Source of the DNA: Deltaproteobacteria bacterium
Lineage (GTDB): Bacteria > Desulfobacterota > Desulfuromonadia > Geobacterales > Pseudopelobacteraceae
DNA: 39,911 bases
Direction of reading: 5' to 3'
Assembly: GCA_021782545.1 (NCBI GenBank)
Contig: JAJXUW010000007.1
Coordinates: 1-39,911 of the forward strand
Position numbers and translations under genes: made by a program. The first letter of the stretch is position 1, and each line of letters opens with the position of its first letter. This document shows positions 25,467 to 34,955 of this stretch, in pieces. The notes below the pieces were generated by a model. The model ran no database searches. It saw nothing but the letters and a program-made list of their open reading frames with translations, and was not told where the DNA came from.

Positions 25467-25508
25467 AACATCTAAAATGCTCTACGCAACAAACAGGTGA
25501 CGCGCCGA

Positions 25509-25787
25509 CTACTTCTTGTTTACCGCTTCCTTCAAGGTCTTGCCCGGCTTGAACTTAGGCACGGTAGCGGCAGCAATGGTGATCTTTTTGCCGGTTTGAG
25601 GGTTCTGCCCCTTGCGAGCGGCACGTTTGCTGGTGCTGAAAGTACCAAACCCTACCAGGCTCAGTTTATCACCCTTCTTGAGGGCACCCGTTACGGTTGC
25701 GATGAAGGCGGATACGGCCTTTTCTGCTTCTACCTTTTTCAGACCGGCTTTCTCGGCAACAGCGGTAATCAGTTCAGCTTTCGTCAC
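25509..25787 (-). CDS. hup: DNA-binding protein HU
   Basis: A 92-residue histone-like protein that bends and compacts DNA as a dimer. It has the HU N-terminal helices (TKAELITAVAEKAGL), the GDKLSLVGFGTFS core and the beta-arm region with RAARKGQNPQTGKKI, where the conserved NPxTG proline intercalates. The start codon is GTG at 25787, fixed by a near-perfect AGGAGGT site six bases upstream. It follows clpX in the place where many proteobacteria have lon then hupB; lon is absent here. A candidate promoter is in the clpX-hup gap. Confidence 0.96.
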   Translation of the reverse strand: MTKAELITAVAEKAGLKKVEAEKAVSAFIATVTGALKKGDKLSLVGFGTFSTSKRAARKGQNPQTGKKITIAAATVPKFKPGKTLKEAVNKK

Positions 25788-25833
25788 GTGACACCTCCTG
25801 ATAAATGTAAAGAGAAGTTGTGAAGCGTTGTCG

Positions 25834-25863
25834 TCTTTACCAGATGGAGTTTGACAGTGTCAA
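25834..25863 (-). promoter_or_regulatory. Candidate promoter of hup with a palindromic -35 region
   Basis: Minus-strand TTGACA (25863-25858), 18 bases, TAAAGA (25839-25834). The -35 sits in the perfect dyad TTGACACTGTCAA (25863-25851), which could be bound by a regulator. Confidence 0.45.
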
Positions 25864-25878
25864 GCAAATTTTCAGGTT

Positions 25879-27138
25879 TTATGCCGCCGCAGGAGCTGTC
25901 GCCTGGTCGTAAACCAGTAACGGCCGCTCTTTACGATAGATCACCTCTTCGTTGATCACAACCTCCCGCAGATGCTGCTGTGACGGGATTTCATACATGA
26001 TATCAAGCATGGAGCCTTCGAGGATCGCCCGCAGACCGCGTGCACCGGTGTTACGCTTTATGGCCTCTTTCGCGATGGCCACCAGCGCACCGTCCGAAAA
26101 GCGCAGACGGACCCCTTCCATCTCAAACAGCTTCTGGTATTGCTTGGAAAGGGCATTCTTCGGTTCGGTCAAAATCTGGACCAACGCCTCTTCATCCAGC
26201 TCGGTCAGACTAGCCAGCATCGGCAAACGACCTACAAATTCAGGTATATAACCATACTTAAGCAGATCTTCAGGGGTAACCTGCAACAGCAGTTCACCGG
26301 CCTTTTTCTCTTCACGCTTCTTGACATCGGCCCCAAAGCCCAAGGTCTTTTTGCCGATCCGCTGCTGGATCACCGCATCGAGTCCGGCAAAGGCGCCACC
26401 GCAGATAAACAGGATATTGGTGGTATCCACCTTCAAAAACTCCTGTTGGGGGTGTTTTCGACCGCCTTTGGGGGGGATGCTGGCTACGGTCCCCTCAATA
26501 ATCTTCAGCAAGGCCTGCTGCACCCCTTCGCCCGAGACATCACGGGTGAGTGAATGCGATGCGGCCTTACGGGCGATCTTGTCGATCTCGTCGATGTAGA
26601 CGATCCCCTTCTGTGCCCGTTCAACATCATAATCTGCGGCCTGCAAAAGCGAGAGAATGATATTCTCCACATCCTCGCCGACATAGCCGGCCTCGGTCAG
26701 GTTGGTGGCGTCGGCCATGGCAAAGGGAACCCGCAGGATTCTGGCCAGGGTCTGCGCCAACAACGTCTTGCCCGAACCGGTTGGGCCCAGGATCAGGATG
26801 TTACTCTTCTGCATCTCCACATCGCCCGGTTTGGGCGGTGTCTCAATCCGCTTATAGTGGTTATAGACCGCCACCGAGAGGACCTTTTTGGCCACCTCCT
26901 GCCCCACCACATATTCATCGAGAAACTCTTTTATTTCTCGAGGTTTGGGAAGTTTCTTGACGTCTGGCCCGATGGCGTCATCCATACGGGTTTCTTCAGC
27001 GATGATATCGTTGCACAGCTCAATACACTCGTCACAGATATAGACCGCCGGGCCGGCGATCAGCTTCTTGACCTCTTCCTGACTCTTGCCGCAGAACGAG
27101 CAGGTCAGGTTTTCCTGGCCACCATCCCGTCGACTCAT
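25879..27138 (-). CDS. clpX: ATP-dependent Clp protease ATP-binding subunit ClpX
   Basis: The AAA+ unfoldase that feeds substrates to ClpP. The 419 residues hold the N-terminal zinc-binding domain (CSFC near 14 and CDECIELC near 35), Walker A GPTGSGKT, the pore loop GYVGED, Walker [11 protein letters not shown], sensor and arginine-finger segments, and a ClpP-contacting loop [10 protein letters not shown] whose LGF matches the IGF-type tripeptide. Its ATG overlaps the clpP stop by 4 bases (ATGA). Full length. Confidence 0.98.
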   Translation of the reverse strand: MSRRDGGQENLTCSFCGKSQEEVKKLIAGPAVYICDECIELCNDIIAEETRMDDAIGPDVKKLPKPREIKEFLDEYVVGQEVAKKVLSVAVYNHYKRIETPPKPGDVEMQKSNILILGPTGSGKTLLAQTLARILRVPFAMADATNLTEAGYVGEDVENIILSLLQAADYDVERAQKGIVYIDEIDKIARKAASHSLTRDVSGEGVQQALLKIIEGTVASIPPKGGRKHPQQEFLKVDTTNILFICGGAFAGLDAVIQQRIGKKTLGFGADVKKREEKKAGELLLQVTPEDLLKYGYIPEFVGRLPMLASLTELDEEALVQILTEPKNALSKQYQKLFEMEGVRLRFSDGALVAIAKEAIKRNTGARGLRAILEGSMLDIMYEIPSQQHLREVVINEEVIYRKERPLLVYDQATAPAAA

Positions 27139-27734
27139 TGCGCCTCTCCTGTAGCGGGCCGGCGCTCCATGACGGCATCAATCAATCCGTACGCGCAGGC
27201 ATCCTGAGCAGACATAAAATAATCCCGCTCGGTATCGTTCTCCACCTTCTCCAGCGACTGACCGGACAGATCCGCCAGGATGCCGTTCAGCTCCCGCTTC
27301 ATCCGTAAGATCTCTTCAGCGTGTATCTTGATGTCGGTGGCCTGACCGCTGAACCCGCCCAACGGTTGATGGATCATGATCCGGGCGTGGGGTAAGGCGA
27401 AGCGCTTGCCCTTTTCACCAGCAGTTAACAGGAGCGCCCCCATGGAGGCAGCCTGACCGATACAGATGGTGGAGACCGGCGCCTTGATATAGCGCATCGT
27501 ATCAAAAATTGCCATGCCTGCGGTAACCACGCCGCCTGGTGAATTGATGTACAGATGGATATCCTTATCCGGGTCCTCCGCCTCAAGAAAAAGCAGCTGG
27601 GCAATGATCAGATCCGCCACTTGGTCGTTGACCTCACCACCCAAAAAGACGATCCGCTCTTTGAGCAGCCGGGAATAAATATCATAGGCCCGCTCACCAC
27701 GACCGGACTGTTCGACCACCATCGGGACATACAT
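27135..27734 (-). CDS. clpP: ATP-dependent Clp protease proteolytic subunit ClpP
   Basis: The serine protease that forms the double-heptamer chamber. With the ATG at 27734 the protein has 199 residues and the catalytic triad falls at the canonical numbers: Ser97 (GQAASMGA), His122 (MIHQPLGG) and Asp171 (ERDYFMS). GAGGAG six bases upstream supports this start over an in-frame TTG at 27740. Second gene of tig-clpP-clpX, 12 bases after tig. Confidence 0.98.
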   Translation of the reverse strand: MYVPMVVEQSGRGERAYDIYSRLLKERIVFLGGEVNDQVADLIIAQLLFLEAEDPDKDIHLYINSPGGVVTAGMAIFDTMRYIKAPVSTICIGQAASMGALLLTAGEKGKRFALPHARIMIHQPLGGFSGQATDIKIHAEEILRMKRELNGILADLSGQSLEKVENDTERDYFMSAQDACAYGLIDAVMERRPATGEAQ

Positions 27735-27745
27735 GCTCAACTCCT

Positions 27746-29065
27746 CTATGCCTCGCCGCCCTTTGTCAACTCAGCGGCGTCCACTTCGGTCACCTTCGAT
27801 TGCTCCAACAGAAAGGCGATCGCCTTTTCCTCTTTTAACTCTGCAACCAGTGAATTACGGGCATTGGCCTGGGTTGCATAGAACTCGCGGATACGGGTCA
27901 GCATATCCTCGTTGCCGGCGGCAATCCGGGTGTAACGCGTCTCCATGTCCTCATCGGTCACGGCGATGTTTTCCTTTTCTACCAGTGCCATTACCAACAG
28001 GCCGCCCTTTACCTTCTGGGCCGCCTCATCCCAGTAGCGGGCCTTGAAGGCATCCTCGGTGAGTCCCATCATCTCAAAGGAGAGACGCTGGCTTTTGAGG
28101 CGTTCCTTCATGTTCTCCAGCATGAACTCCACCTGACGACGCACCATCGAATCAGGCACCTCAAGGGGGTTTTTGGCGATCAGCGCATCAATCACCCGCA
28201 CCTTAAGGTCGGTGGCGATCCGTTCCTGTTCCTGTTGCCCTCGCATCTCAGTCAGCTTAGTCCGCATCTCATCCAAGGTTTCGAAATCACCAAACTGTTG
28301 GGCAAACTCATCGTTTAAGTCGGGGAGTTCTTTTTTCTTGATCTCCTTGAGCGTCACCGTAAAAGTGGCCTGCTTGCCTGCAATATCGGCCTTGCCGTGA
28401 TCATCCGGTAGCGTCACCGAGATCTCTTTGGTCTCGCCAAGCCGCATACCGAGCAGCCCTTCTTCCAGCCCGGACAAAAGCCGGCCAGGCCCCAGTTCAA
28501 CCTGGGCATCCTGCCCGTTGGAATCCTCTTCCGGATGTCCTGGGACACTGAAAGTATAATCGACAGTCAAGACATGACCCTGTTCAACCGCACCATCCTC
28601 CACCGGCACCAGCTGGGCCATATTCTCGCGCATCCGCTCGATCTCGGCAGCGACTGCGCCGGCATCGACATGATACCGCTCTTTCTGCACCTCCAGCCCT
28701 GTGTACTCATTCAGCAGGATCTGCGGCATCACCTCAACCAATGCGGCGTACTTGAAGGGGGTCCCCTCCTCAACCTGGGGCATATCCTGAATGAGCGGCG
28801 CATCAACCGGCTCGATCTTATGTTCATCAAGGGCAGGAAACAGTGTCTGTTCGTACAGACGACGCATCACCTCATCCTGCATAGCACCGCGATAAAACTT
28901 CTTGATCATCTGCAGCGGCGCCTTGCCCTTGCGGAAACCGGACACGGTGGCCTTCTTCTGGATCCCGGCGAATGTCTTCTCTATCTCCGCATTGACTCGC
29001 TCGGCCGGCACTTCGACGCTGACCTTCCGTTTGACTGCACTGATTTCTTCGACCTGAACCTGCAT
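27746..29065 (-). CDS. tig: Trigger factor
   Basis: The ribosome-bound chaperone and prolyl isomerase. The 439-residue protein has the three-domain layout: N-terminal ribosome-docking domain with the signature GFRKGKAP (43-50), an FKBP-like domain (about 150-240, with [11 protein letters not shown] and the PDDHG region) and a helical C-terminal chaperone domain rich in Glu/Lys. The start at 29065 has GAGGA upstream, and tRNA-Leu(TAG) ends only 39 bases before it, so tig is probably made from a tRNA-mRNA precursor. Confidence 0.97.
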   Translation of the reverse strand: MQVQVEEISAVKRKVSVEVPAERVNAEIEKTFAGIQKKATVSGFRKGKAPLQMIKKFYRGAMQDEVMRRLYEQTLFPALDEHKIEPVDAPLIQDMPQVEEGTPFKYAALVEVMPQILLNEYTGLEVQKERYHVDAGAVAAEIERMRENMAQLVPVEDGAVEQGHVLTVDYTFSVPGHPEEDSNGQDAQVELGPGRLLSGLEEGLLGMRLGETKEISVTLPDDHGKADIAGKQATFTVTLKEIKKKELPDLNDEFAQQFGDFETLDEMRTKLTEMRGQQEQERIATDLKVRVIDALIAKNPLEVPDSMVRRQVEFMLENMKERLKSQRLSFEMMGLTEDAFKARYWDEAAQKVKGGLLVMALVEKENIAVTDEDMETRYTRIAAGNEDMLTRIREFYATQANARNSLVAELKEEKAIAFLLEQSKVTEVDAAELTKGGEA

Positions 29066-29104
29066 CAGAGTTCCTCACTTGGCTGGAATTAACGTAACAA
29101 AAAA

Positions 29105-29187
29105 TGGTGCGAGAGAGGGGAGTTGAACCCCTACGGTTGCCCGCCAGATCCTAAGTCTGGTGCGTCTGCCAATTCCGCCACTCTCGC
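29105..29187 (-). tRNA. tRNA-Leu (anticodon TAG)
   Basis: Type II tRNA on the minus strand: acceptor GCGAGAG/CTCTCGC, anticodon arm CCAGA/TCTGG with loop CTTAGGA (TAG), a short variable arm CGGGCAACCG, T arm GGGG-TTCAACT-CCCC, CCA encoded. Confidence 0.95.
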
Positions 29188-29207
29188 ACAAAATGCCTGA
29201 ATGGGTA

Positions 29208-29236
29208 AACGTATGGGAAACGAATGTGCACGTCAA
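29208..29236 (-). promoter_or_regulatory. Candidate promoter for tRNA-Leu(TAG) and the tig-clpP-clpX genes
   Basis: Minus-strand TTGACG (29236-29231) and TACGTT (29213-29208) are 17 bases apart, placing the transcript start about 14 bases before the tRNA. Confidence 0.55.
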
Positions 29237-29247
29237 GATAAATTCGA

Positions 29248-29334
29248 TGGTGCGGGCAGCCGGGGTCGAACCGGCACAGCATCGCTGCCGAGGGATTTTA
29301 AGTCCCTTGTGTCTACCAATTCCACCATGCCCGC
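29248..29334 (-). tRNA. tRNA-Leu (anticodon TAA)
   Basis: Type II tRNA: acceptor GCGGGCA/TGCCCGC, anticodon arm AGGGA/TCCCT with loop CTTAAAA (TAA), long variable arm, T arm GCCGG-TTCGACC-CCGGC, CCA encoded; 87 bases. No clear promoter lies between it and the rpsA terminator. Confidence 0.95.
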
Positions 29335-29341
29335 CAATGTC

Positions 29342-29382
29342 AAAAAGTCAGGGGCACGCAGCATGTGACGCACCCCTGACTT
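29342..29382 (-). terminator. Intrinsic terminator of rpsA
   Basis: AAGTCAGGGG (29345-29354) pairs with CCCCTGACTT (29373-29382) around an 18-base loop that can fold further (TGCG/CGCA). Leftward a run of five T residues follows. It ends the rpsA transcript just before tRNA-Leu(TAA). Confidence 0.8.
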
Positions 29383-29415
29383 ATCTATCTGCTACCGGTC
29401 GTTCAGCGGACCCGA

Positions 29416-31143
29416 CTAATTGCTTTGGGCCTTGTCCAGTTGGCTCTTCAGCAGATCGCCAAGATTGGATGTCGCCTCGCCCTGACTGCCGAGGTAAGAC
29501 TCGAACTCGGCCTTCTCGGCCGCAGCCTGCAGACCTTTAATCGACAGGGAGATGCGACGCTCCTTGGGATCTACACTCAACACCACCGCTTCGACGGAAT
29601 CACCCACCTGGGCAAACTCCTTAGCACTGGGCACCTTCTCCCGCGAAAGCTCGGACACGTGAATCAGCCCCTCGATGCCCTCCTCGATCTCGACAAACAC
29701 GCCAAAATCAGTGGTTGAGGCAACCGTACCGGTAAGCCGGGTGCCAGGAGCGTATCTTTGTGTCACCAGCGACCATGGGTCGGGAGAGAGTTGTTTAATA
29801 CCCAGCGAAACACGCTCATTCTGGGGATCAACCTTCAACACCACCGCCTGTATCAAATCACCCTTCGCATAGACATCGGCAGGGTGCTTGATGCGTTTTG
29901 TCCAAGAGATGTCGGAGACGTGCACCAGGCCGTCAATGCCATCCTCGATGCCGATAAACATGCCAAAGTCCGTCATGTTCTTGATCTGGCCTTCCAGCTT
30001 GGTGCCTACCGGATAGCGCTCGGCAATGGACTGCCAAGGGTTATCGGTAACCTGCTTTAAGCCCAGAGAAATCTTGCGGTTTTGCAGATCGAGCCCCAAC
30101 ACCACCACCTCAACCTGGTCACCGACGTTCAGCATATCGGCAGCCTTGCGCACCCGCTTCGTCCACGACATCTCCGAGACGTGAACCAGCCCCTCAATAC
30201 CAGGCTCGAGCTCGACAAAGGCGCCGTACTCCATCAGACTGACCACACGGCCGGCGACACGTACGCCAATAGGAAAACGATCTGCAAGGTCCTGCCACGG
30301 GTCCGGCAGGGTTTGCTTGATGCCGACCGACACCTTACTTTTTTCACGATCGAACTTGAGCACCTTGACAGACACATCCTGGCCGGGGGTCAGGACATCG
30401 GCAGGTTTGCCGACACGTCCCCATGAGATGTCGGTCACATGCAGCAGACCATCCACGCCGCCCAGATCAACGAAGGCACCGTAATCTGTCAGATTCTTCA
30501 CCACACCCTGCAAAATCTGGCCTTCAGCCAGTTTTTCCATGGTGACCTTGCGGGATTCAGCCCGCTCTTCCTCCAGGAGAGAACGGCGGGACAGAACGAT
30601 ATTGCCGCGCTTCTGATTCAGGCTGATAACCTTGAATTTCGAGGCCAGACCGATATAGGCATCGCCGTTACCGGAAGGACGGATATCCACTTGGGATGCC
30701 GGCAAGAAGGCGTTCACACCACCGATGCTGACCGTAAAACCACCATTGATCTTGGCGGAGATGATCCCTTCCACAATGGCGCCTTCCCCACCCGCCTCGT
30801 TGATGGTCTCCCAGGCAGCCATCTGGTCTGCCTTGCGCTTGGAATAGCGGTTCCCCCCCTCGCGGCTGGCCATGACCTTGATCTTGTCACCGACCTGGAC
30901 GTTGATAGCGCCCTCGGCGTCCTTAAACTCGCTGATCGCCACAACCCCCTCGGACTTACGACCGACATCGACCAAAACGGTATCCGGATCAACACGAACA
31001 ACCGTACCTTCCCATATCTTGTCGCGCTCAGACCGATCCTTCTGTTCTTTCAGACTGGCGCTGAACAGTTCAGCAAATTCATTACTCTGGTGCTCAACAT
31101 CCATCTCATCTGCATCGACGTTGAGCCGTTTTACCTCAGTCAT
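29416..31143 (-). CDS. rpsA: 30S ribosomal protein S1
   Basis: Binds mRNA leaders on the 30S subunit. The 575-residue protein shows six S1 repeats; recognisable starts are GTVVRVDPDTVLVDVG, GIISAKINGGFTVSIG, GVVKNLTDYGAFVDLG, GRVVSLMEYGAFVEL, GQIKNMTDFGMFIGI and GTVASTTDFGVFVEI. Repeats 3-6 are the conserved RNA-binding type with HVS/HVT-D/E-S/MSW endings. The ATG at 31143 follows a purine-rich GGGGGGTAAGGG; a GTG 15 codons earlier lacks a site. It ends the long rimI-to-rpsA gene row, 93 bases after ispH, where TTGAAT-16-TAACAG could be a weak promoter. Confidence 0.97.
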   Translation of the reverse strand: MTEVKRLNVDADEMDVEHQSNEFAELFSASLKEQKDRSERDKIWEGTVVRVDPDTVLVDVGRKSEGVVAISEFKDAEGAINVQVGDKIKVMASREGGNRYSKRKADQMAAWETINEAGGEGAIVEGIISAKINGGFTVSIGGVNAFLPASQVDIRPSGNGDAYIGLASKFKVISLNQKRGNIVLSRRSLLEEERAESRKVTMEKLAEGQILQGVVKNLTDYGAFVDLGGVDGLLHVTDISWGRVGKPADVLTPGQDVSVKVLKFDREKSKVSVGIKQTLPDPWQDLADRFPIGVRVAGRVVSLMEYGAFVELEPGIEGLVHVSEMSWTKRVRKAADMLNVGDQVEVVVLGLDLQNRKISLGLKQVTDNPWQSIAERYPVGTKLEGQIKNMTDFGMFIGIEDGIDGLVHVSDISWTKRIKHPADVYAKGDLIQAVVLKVDPQNERVSLGIKQLSPDPWSLVTQRYAPGTRLTGTVASTTDFGVFVEIEEGIEGLIHVSELSREKVPSAKEFAQVGDSVEAVVLSVDPKERRISLSIKGLQAAAEKAEFESYLGSQGEATSNLGDLLKSQLDKAQSN

Positions 31144-31236
31144 GTGACCCTTACCCCCCTGGTTGATTTTGCCCCCTGCCACCGCCAACCGATAACAGGT
31201 GCGAGTTAAGTACTGTTACATACTTTCGGTTATAAT

Positions 31237-32082
31237 TCAATGCGAATTATTGATCTCTTCCAGCCGTGCCATGACGTCGTCAATGATCCATTTGGGAGTT
31301 GAGGCACCGGCCGTAACACCTACCCGCTCAACCCCCCTAAACCATTCAGGGTTAATCTCAGACGCCGTCTCAATATGATGCGTCCGCGGCTGCAGATCGG
31401 TACAGATCTCGGCCAGACGCCTCGTGTTGGCGCTGTTGTAACCGCCGATCACCACCATACAGTCTACCTGCTGGGCCAACTCAGTGGCCTCCTGCTGACG
31501 CACCGCGGTGGCGTCACAGATGGTGTTAAAAACCCGCACCTCGCCGCCCCGCCGAAGACATTCGGTGACGACGCTGCGCAGATTGTCAAAGGACTGGGTG
31601 GTCTGTGCCACCACCCCCATCTTCCCCATCTTCGGCAACTTGCGCACCTCGTCGCCGGAGGCCACCACATAGATCCTGTCCTTGCCACCGTACGAAACGA
31701 TCCCCTGCACCTCGGGATGGTCGGCATCCCCCACCACCAGCACACTGTACCCGGCATCGGAGAGATACTGCACGTATTCCTGGGCCTTTTTGACAAAAGG
31801 ACAGGTGGCATCCACGATCTCCAACTGCTTGCGCTGGGCCTCTTCCATCTCACTGGCCAGCACCCCGTGGGAACGGATGATCACGGTACCGTCATGGACA
31901 CCAGAGAGGTCGTTGACAACGCCAACCCCCAGATCTTCAAGCTTGTGCACCACCTGGGGAGAATGGATGATCGGCCCCAGGGTAAAGGTCTTCTGTTCCT
32001 TGCCGGCCGCCTCAAAGGCCATCTGCGTTGCCCGCTTGACGCCGAAACAGAACCCAGCGCTTTTTGCCAGGATCACCTGCAT
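31237..32082 (-). CDS. ispH: 4-hydroxy-3-methylbut-2-enyl diphosphate reductase
   Basis: The last MEP-pathway enzyme, making IPP and DMAPP with a 4Fe-4S cluster. The 281-residue protein has the three cluster cysteines Cys12 (AGFCFGV), Cys94 (DATCPFV) and Cys189 (NTICDAT), substrate histidines in LGPIIHS and RSHGV, and the catalytic Glu in HPEV. The ATG at 32082 has GGGAGT upstream and lies 4 bases after cmk. An in-frame extension to 32232 overlaps cmk and is rejected. It complements dxs at the other end of the window. Confidence 0.97.
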   Translation of the reverse strand: MQVILAKSAGFCFGVKRATQMAFEAAGKEQKTFTLGPIIHSPQVVHKLEDLGVGVVNDLSGVHDGTVIIRSHGVLASEMEEAQRKQLEIVDATCPFVKKAQEYVQYLSDAGYSVLVVGDADHPEVQGIVSYGGKDRIYVVASGDEVRKLPKMGKMGVVAQTTQSFDNLRSVVTECLRRGGEVRVFNTICDATAVRQQEATELAQQVDCMVVIGGYNSANTRRLAEICTDLQPRTHHIETASEINPEWFRGVERVGVTAGASTPKWIIDDVMARLEEINNSH

Positions 32083-32086
32083 AAAA

Positions 32087-32779
32087 TCATACTCCCTTTT
32101 CCGCAATCGCGGTCTGTACAGCCCGTTCCATAAAAGACACCACTTCATCGATAGACATTCCGGTCGAATCAAGTGGCAGTGCATCCTCTGCCTGGCGCAG
32201 CGGGGCCAGCGCCCGGCCGGCATCCTGGGCATCGCGCTGCTTTACCTCTTCAATCGTGGCTTCCAGCGAGATCGAATTCCCCTTGGCCTGCAGTTCGAGA
32301 AACCGTCGCCGTCCCCGTTCCTCAGCCGAGGCGGTAAGAAAAAACTTCAGCTCGGCATCCGGAAATACTACCGTCCCGATGTCACGCCCTTCCAAGACCA
32401 CCCCGCCATCCGCCCCCATGCGACGTTGCAATTGGGTCATCGCCTCGCGCACCGGCCGCAGGGCCGACATTCTCGAGGTCAGCATGGAAATCTCAGGGGT
32501 ACGGATCTCTGCCGTCACCTCGCGGCCGTTGGCAAAAACCCGGCTGGAGCCGTTTTGCGGCTGCAATTCGATATTCGCCCCTACGCAAAAGGCCGCAACC
32601 GCCGCATCGTCATTAAGGTCAAGGCCGGTCTCCCTGGCCAGCCAGGCCATGGCACGGTACATGGCACCGGTATCCAGCTGCCGATAGCCGATCCGTTTCG
32701 CAAGCTCCTTGGCCAGGGTGCTTTTGCCGGCTCCGGAGGGACCGTCTATGGCAACGATAATGCCCCGTTCCCGCCTCAT
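32087..32779 (-). CDS. cmk: Cytidylate kinase
   Basis: Phosphorylates CMP and dCMP. The 230-residue protein starts with the P-loop GPSGAGKST, followed by [12 protein letters not shown], the NMP-binding region and [17 protein letters not shown], the CMK hallmark; [13 protein letters not shown] is the lid. The ATG overlaps the aroA stop by 4 bases. The aroA-cmk-ispH-rpsA order is common in related bacteria. Confidence 0.97.
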   Translation of the reverse strand: MRRERGIIVAIDGPSGAGKSTLAKELAKRIGYRQLDTGAMYRAMAWLARETGLDLNDDAAVAAFCVGANIELQPQNGSSRVFANGREVTAEIRTPEISMLTSRMSALRPVREAMTQLQRRMGADGGVVLEGRDIGTVVFPDAELKFFLTASAEERGRRRFLELQAKGNSISLEATIEEVKQRDAQDAGRALAPLRQAEDALPLDSTGMSIDEVVSFMERAVQTAIAEKGV

Positions 32780-34080
32780 CGTACCGCTACCTGAACCAAC
32801 AGCTCAAAGAACCCGGGAAACGAGGTGGCAACACAGGATACATCATCTATGCTGACCTGACTGCGACACGCCAGCGCCGCCACTGACAACGCCATGGCAA
32901 TGCGGTGATCACCAAAACTGGTCACCGTGCCGCCTGCCAACGATTCAACACCCTGGATAGCCATACCGTCGTCGGTCTCCTCAATGGTTCCAGCGCCGAT
33001 CAGACGCAGGTTTGCAGCCATAGCGGCGATCCGGTCGGTCTCTTTTACGCGCAGTTCGCGGGCATCACGCAGCACGGTCGTCCCTTCCGCCAGTGCGGCG
33101 GCCACGCAGATGGCCGGGAATTCGTCAATGGCACGCGGTACAACGTCACCGCCGATCTCGATCCCTTTCAGACGTGATGACCGCACCAACAGGTCGGCCA
33201 CCGGCTCACCGGAGACCTCCCGCTGATTCTGCAGGGCAATATCACCCCCCATGGCCAGCAGGATATCAAGCACCCCGGTTCGGGTGGGATTGATCCCTAC
33301 GTTACGGATCAAAAGCTCAGAGTCGGGAACGATGAGGGCCGCCACCAGCAGGAAGGCCGCTGAGGAGATATCGCCCGGAACCGATATCTCGCGCCCCTGC
33401 AATTCCTGCCCCCCCCGCAGAGTGACGGTAGCACCAGCCGTCTCCAGCCCGGCTCCAAAGTAACGGAGCATTCTCTCGGAGTGATCGCGGGACAGGGTAG
33501 GCTCCGAGATGGTCATCTCGCCATCGGCGTACAGTCCTGCCAGCATCAGGGACGATTTGACCTGGGCGCTGGCGATCGGCGACTGATAGGTTATGCCCGA
33601 CAGTTGCGCCCCGGTGATCGCCAACGGCGCCAGGGTACCATGCCCTCGGCCCGAGATCTGCGCTCCCATACGGGCCAACGGCTCGGTAACCCGTTTCATG
33701 GGACGCCTGCGCAGGTATTGGTCACCGGTCAGCACCGAAAAAAAACGCTGCCCGGACAAAAGCCCCGTCATCAAACGGATGGTGGTGCCCGAATTTCCGC
33801 AATCCACCACATCGTCCGGTTCCTGCAGACCATGCAGTCCCACGCCATGCACCGTCACAAGCCGGCCGTCATCCTCAATAGCCACCCCCATGGAACGAAA
33901 GGCCGCCATGGTGGAAAAATTATCCTCGCCGCGCAGGAAGTTACTGATCGTGGTGGTACCGTTAGCGATGGCACCCAACATAATCGAACGGTGCGAGATC
34001 GACTTGTCGCCGGGCACACTGATTTCACCCCGCACCGCCCTAGCAGGCGCCGTGGTCATCGGTTGTATCTGTTCGTGCAT
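32776..34080 (-). CDS. aroA: 3-phosphoshikimate 1-carboxyvinyltransferase (EPSP synthase)
   Basis: Joins shikimate 3-phosphate and PEP in aromatic amino acid synthesis. The 434-residue protein carries [32 protein letters not shown] and [10 protein letters not shown]. The combination GDKSIS, SAQVK and NPTRT is that of the class II group rather than the E. coli type (PGSKS, SSQ). The ATG at 34080 has AGGGG 6 bases upstream; the in-frame GTG at 34086 is less likely. It lies 8 bases after tyrA. Confidence 0.97.
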   Translation of the reverse strand: MHEQIQPMTTAPARAVRGEISVPGDKSISHRSIMLGAIANGTTTISNFLRGEDNFSTMAAFRSMGVAIEDDGRLVTVHGVGLHGLQEPDDVVDCGNSGTTIRLMTGLLSGQRFFSVLTGDQYLRRRPMKRVTEPLARMGAQISGRGHGTLAPLAITGAQLSGITYQSPIASAQVKSSLMLAGLYADGEMTISEPTLSRDHSERMLRYFGAGLETAGATVTLRGGQELQGREISVPGDISSAAFLLVAALIVPDSELLIRNVGINPTRTGVLDILLAMGGDIALQNQREVSGEPVADLLVRSSRLKGIEIGGDVVPRAIDEFPAICVAAALAEGTTVLRDARELRVKETDRIAAMAANLRLIGAGTIEETDDGMAIQGVESLAGGTVTSFGDHRIAMALSVAALACRSQVSIDDVSCVATSFPGFFELLVQVAVR

Positions 34081-34088
34081 GTTCACCC

Positions 34089-34955
34089 CTAGGCTATACC
34101 GTCGCGCAGGCGCTTGGAGGTATGAAAGAACTCCTCCAGCCAGGGGCCGTCACCCGAGGCCACCCGTTTTCGCAAGGCAGTAAATTCAGTACAGTAACGA
34201 TCAAGCATCTCCAGCAACGCCCCCCGGTTCATCAAGGCGATATCACGCCACATGGTCGGGTCAGACGAGGCGATGCGGGTAAAATCGCGGAACCCACCCG
34301 CTGAGAAGGCCAGGATGTTCTCTTCCCCCTCGGCAGAACCGGCCACGGCATGCACCAGGGCATAGGCCACCATATGGGGCAGATGCGAGACCGCCGCAAA
34401 TATCCGATCGTGGCAGGCGGCCTCCATGCACTCCACCCGGCTGCCGGCGGCCTGCCAGAGGCAACGCACCAGCTCCAGCGCAGCTGCGTCAGTGGTCGCG
34501 GTAGGGGTCAGGATGCAACGCCGTCCCCGGTACAGTTCGGCAAAAGCCGCCGCGGCCCCCGAGTGTTCGGTACCGGCGATCGGGTGCCCACCCACGAAGT
34601 GGACGCCTTCCGGCATGAGCGGATCACAGAGCCGTACCACTTCACCCTTGACACTGCCGCCGTCAGTGACAATGCAGCCCGGCGGCAAAAACGGCGCTGC
34701 CTGCGCCACAACCGCCGCCACCGAACCGACCGGCACGGCGATAAAAACCACCTGAGCTCCGCCCACCCCGTCGGCCAACGATGGCGCTGCCTCGTCCACC
34801 ACCCCCAACCGCAGGGCCAGCGCCAGGTTGTCGGCATCGAGATCGACGCCGACAACCCGCTCAACGACGCCTGCCGCCTTGAGGGCACAACTGAATGAAC
34901 CGCCGATCAGCCCTACGCCGACCACAGTCAGTGTCTGTATGATCGGCTTGGTCAT
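34089..34955 (-). CDS. tyrA: Prephenate dehydrogenase
   Basis: An NAD-dependent enzyme converting prephenate (or arogenate) to the tyrosine precursor. The 288 residues have the Rossmann motif VGVGLIGGS (12-20), the VDLDAD acidic end of the second strand, TDGGSVKG, the catalytic-region [12 protein letters not shown], and the helical C-terminal dimerisation domain with [11 protein letters not shown] and [10 protein letters not shown]. No ACT or chorismate mutase domain is fused. The ATG overlaps pheA by 4 bases. Confidence 0.95.
   Translation of the reverse strand: MTKPIIQTLTVVGVGLIGGSFSCALKAAGVVERVVGVDLDADNLALALRLGVVDEAAPSLADGVGGAQVVFIAVPVGSVAAVVAQAAPFLPPGCIVTDGGSVKGEVVRLCDPLMPEGVHFVGGHPIAGTEHSGAAAAFAELYRGRRCILTPTATTDAAALELVRCLWQAAGSRVECMEAACHDRIFAAVSHLPHMVAYALVHAVAGSAEGEENILAFSAGGFRDFTRIASSDPTMWRDIALMNRGALLEMLDRYCTEFTALRKRVASGDGPWLEEFFHTSKRLRDGIA

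Noticed and set aside
25138-25470. Repeated segments in 25.1-25.5 kb considered as a possible mobile-element or CRISPR repeat
   Set aside because: The repeats are the two tRNA-Asp genes; there is no spacer array, inverted terminal repeat or transposase.
30439-31209. Open frame of 256 codons on the plus strand opposite rpsA
   Set aside because: Antisense to S1 repeats; its composition mirrors rpsA codons.
32083-32232. 50-residue N-terminal extension of IspH
   Set aside because: It overlaps cmk out of frame, and the family starts at the MQVILAKSAGFC segment.
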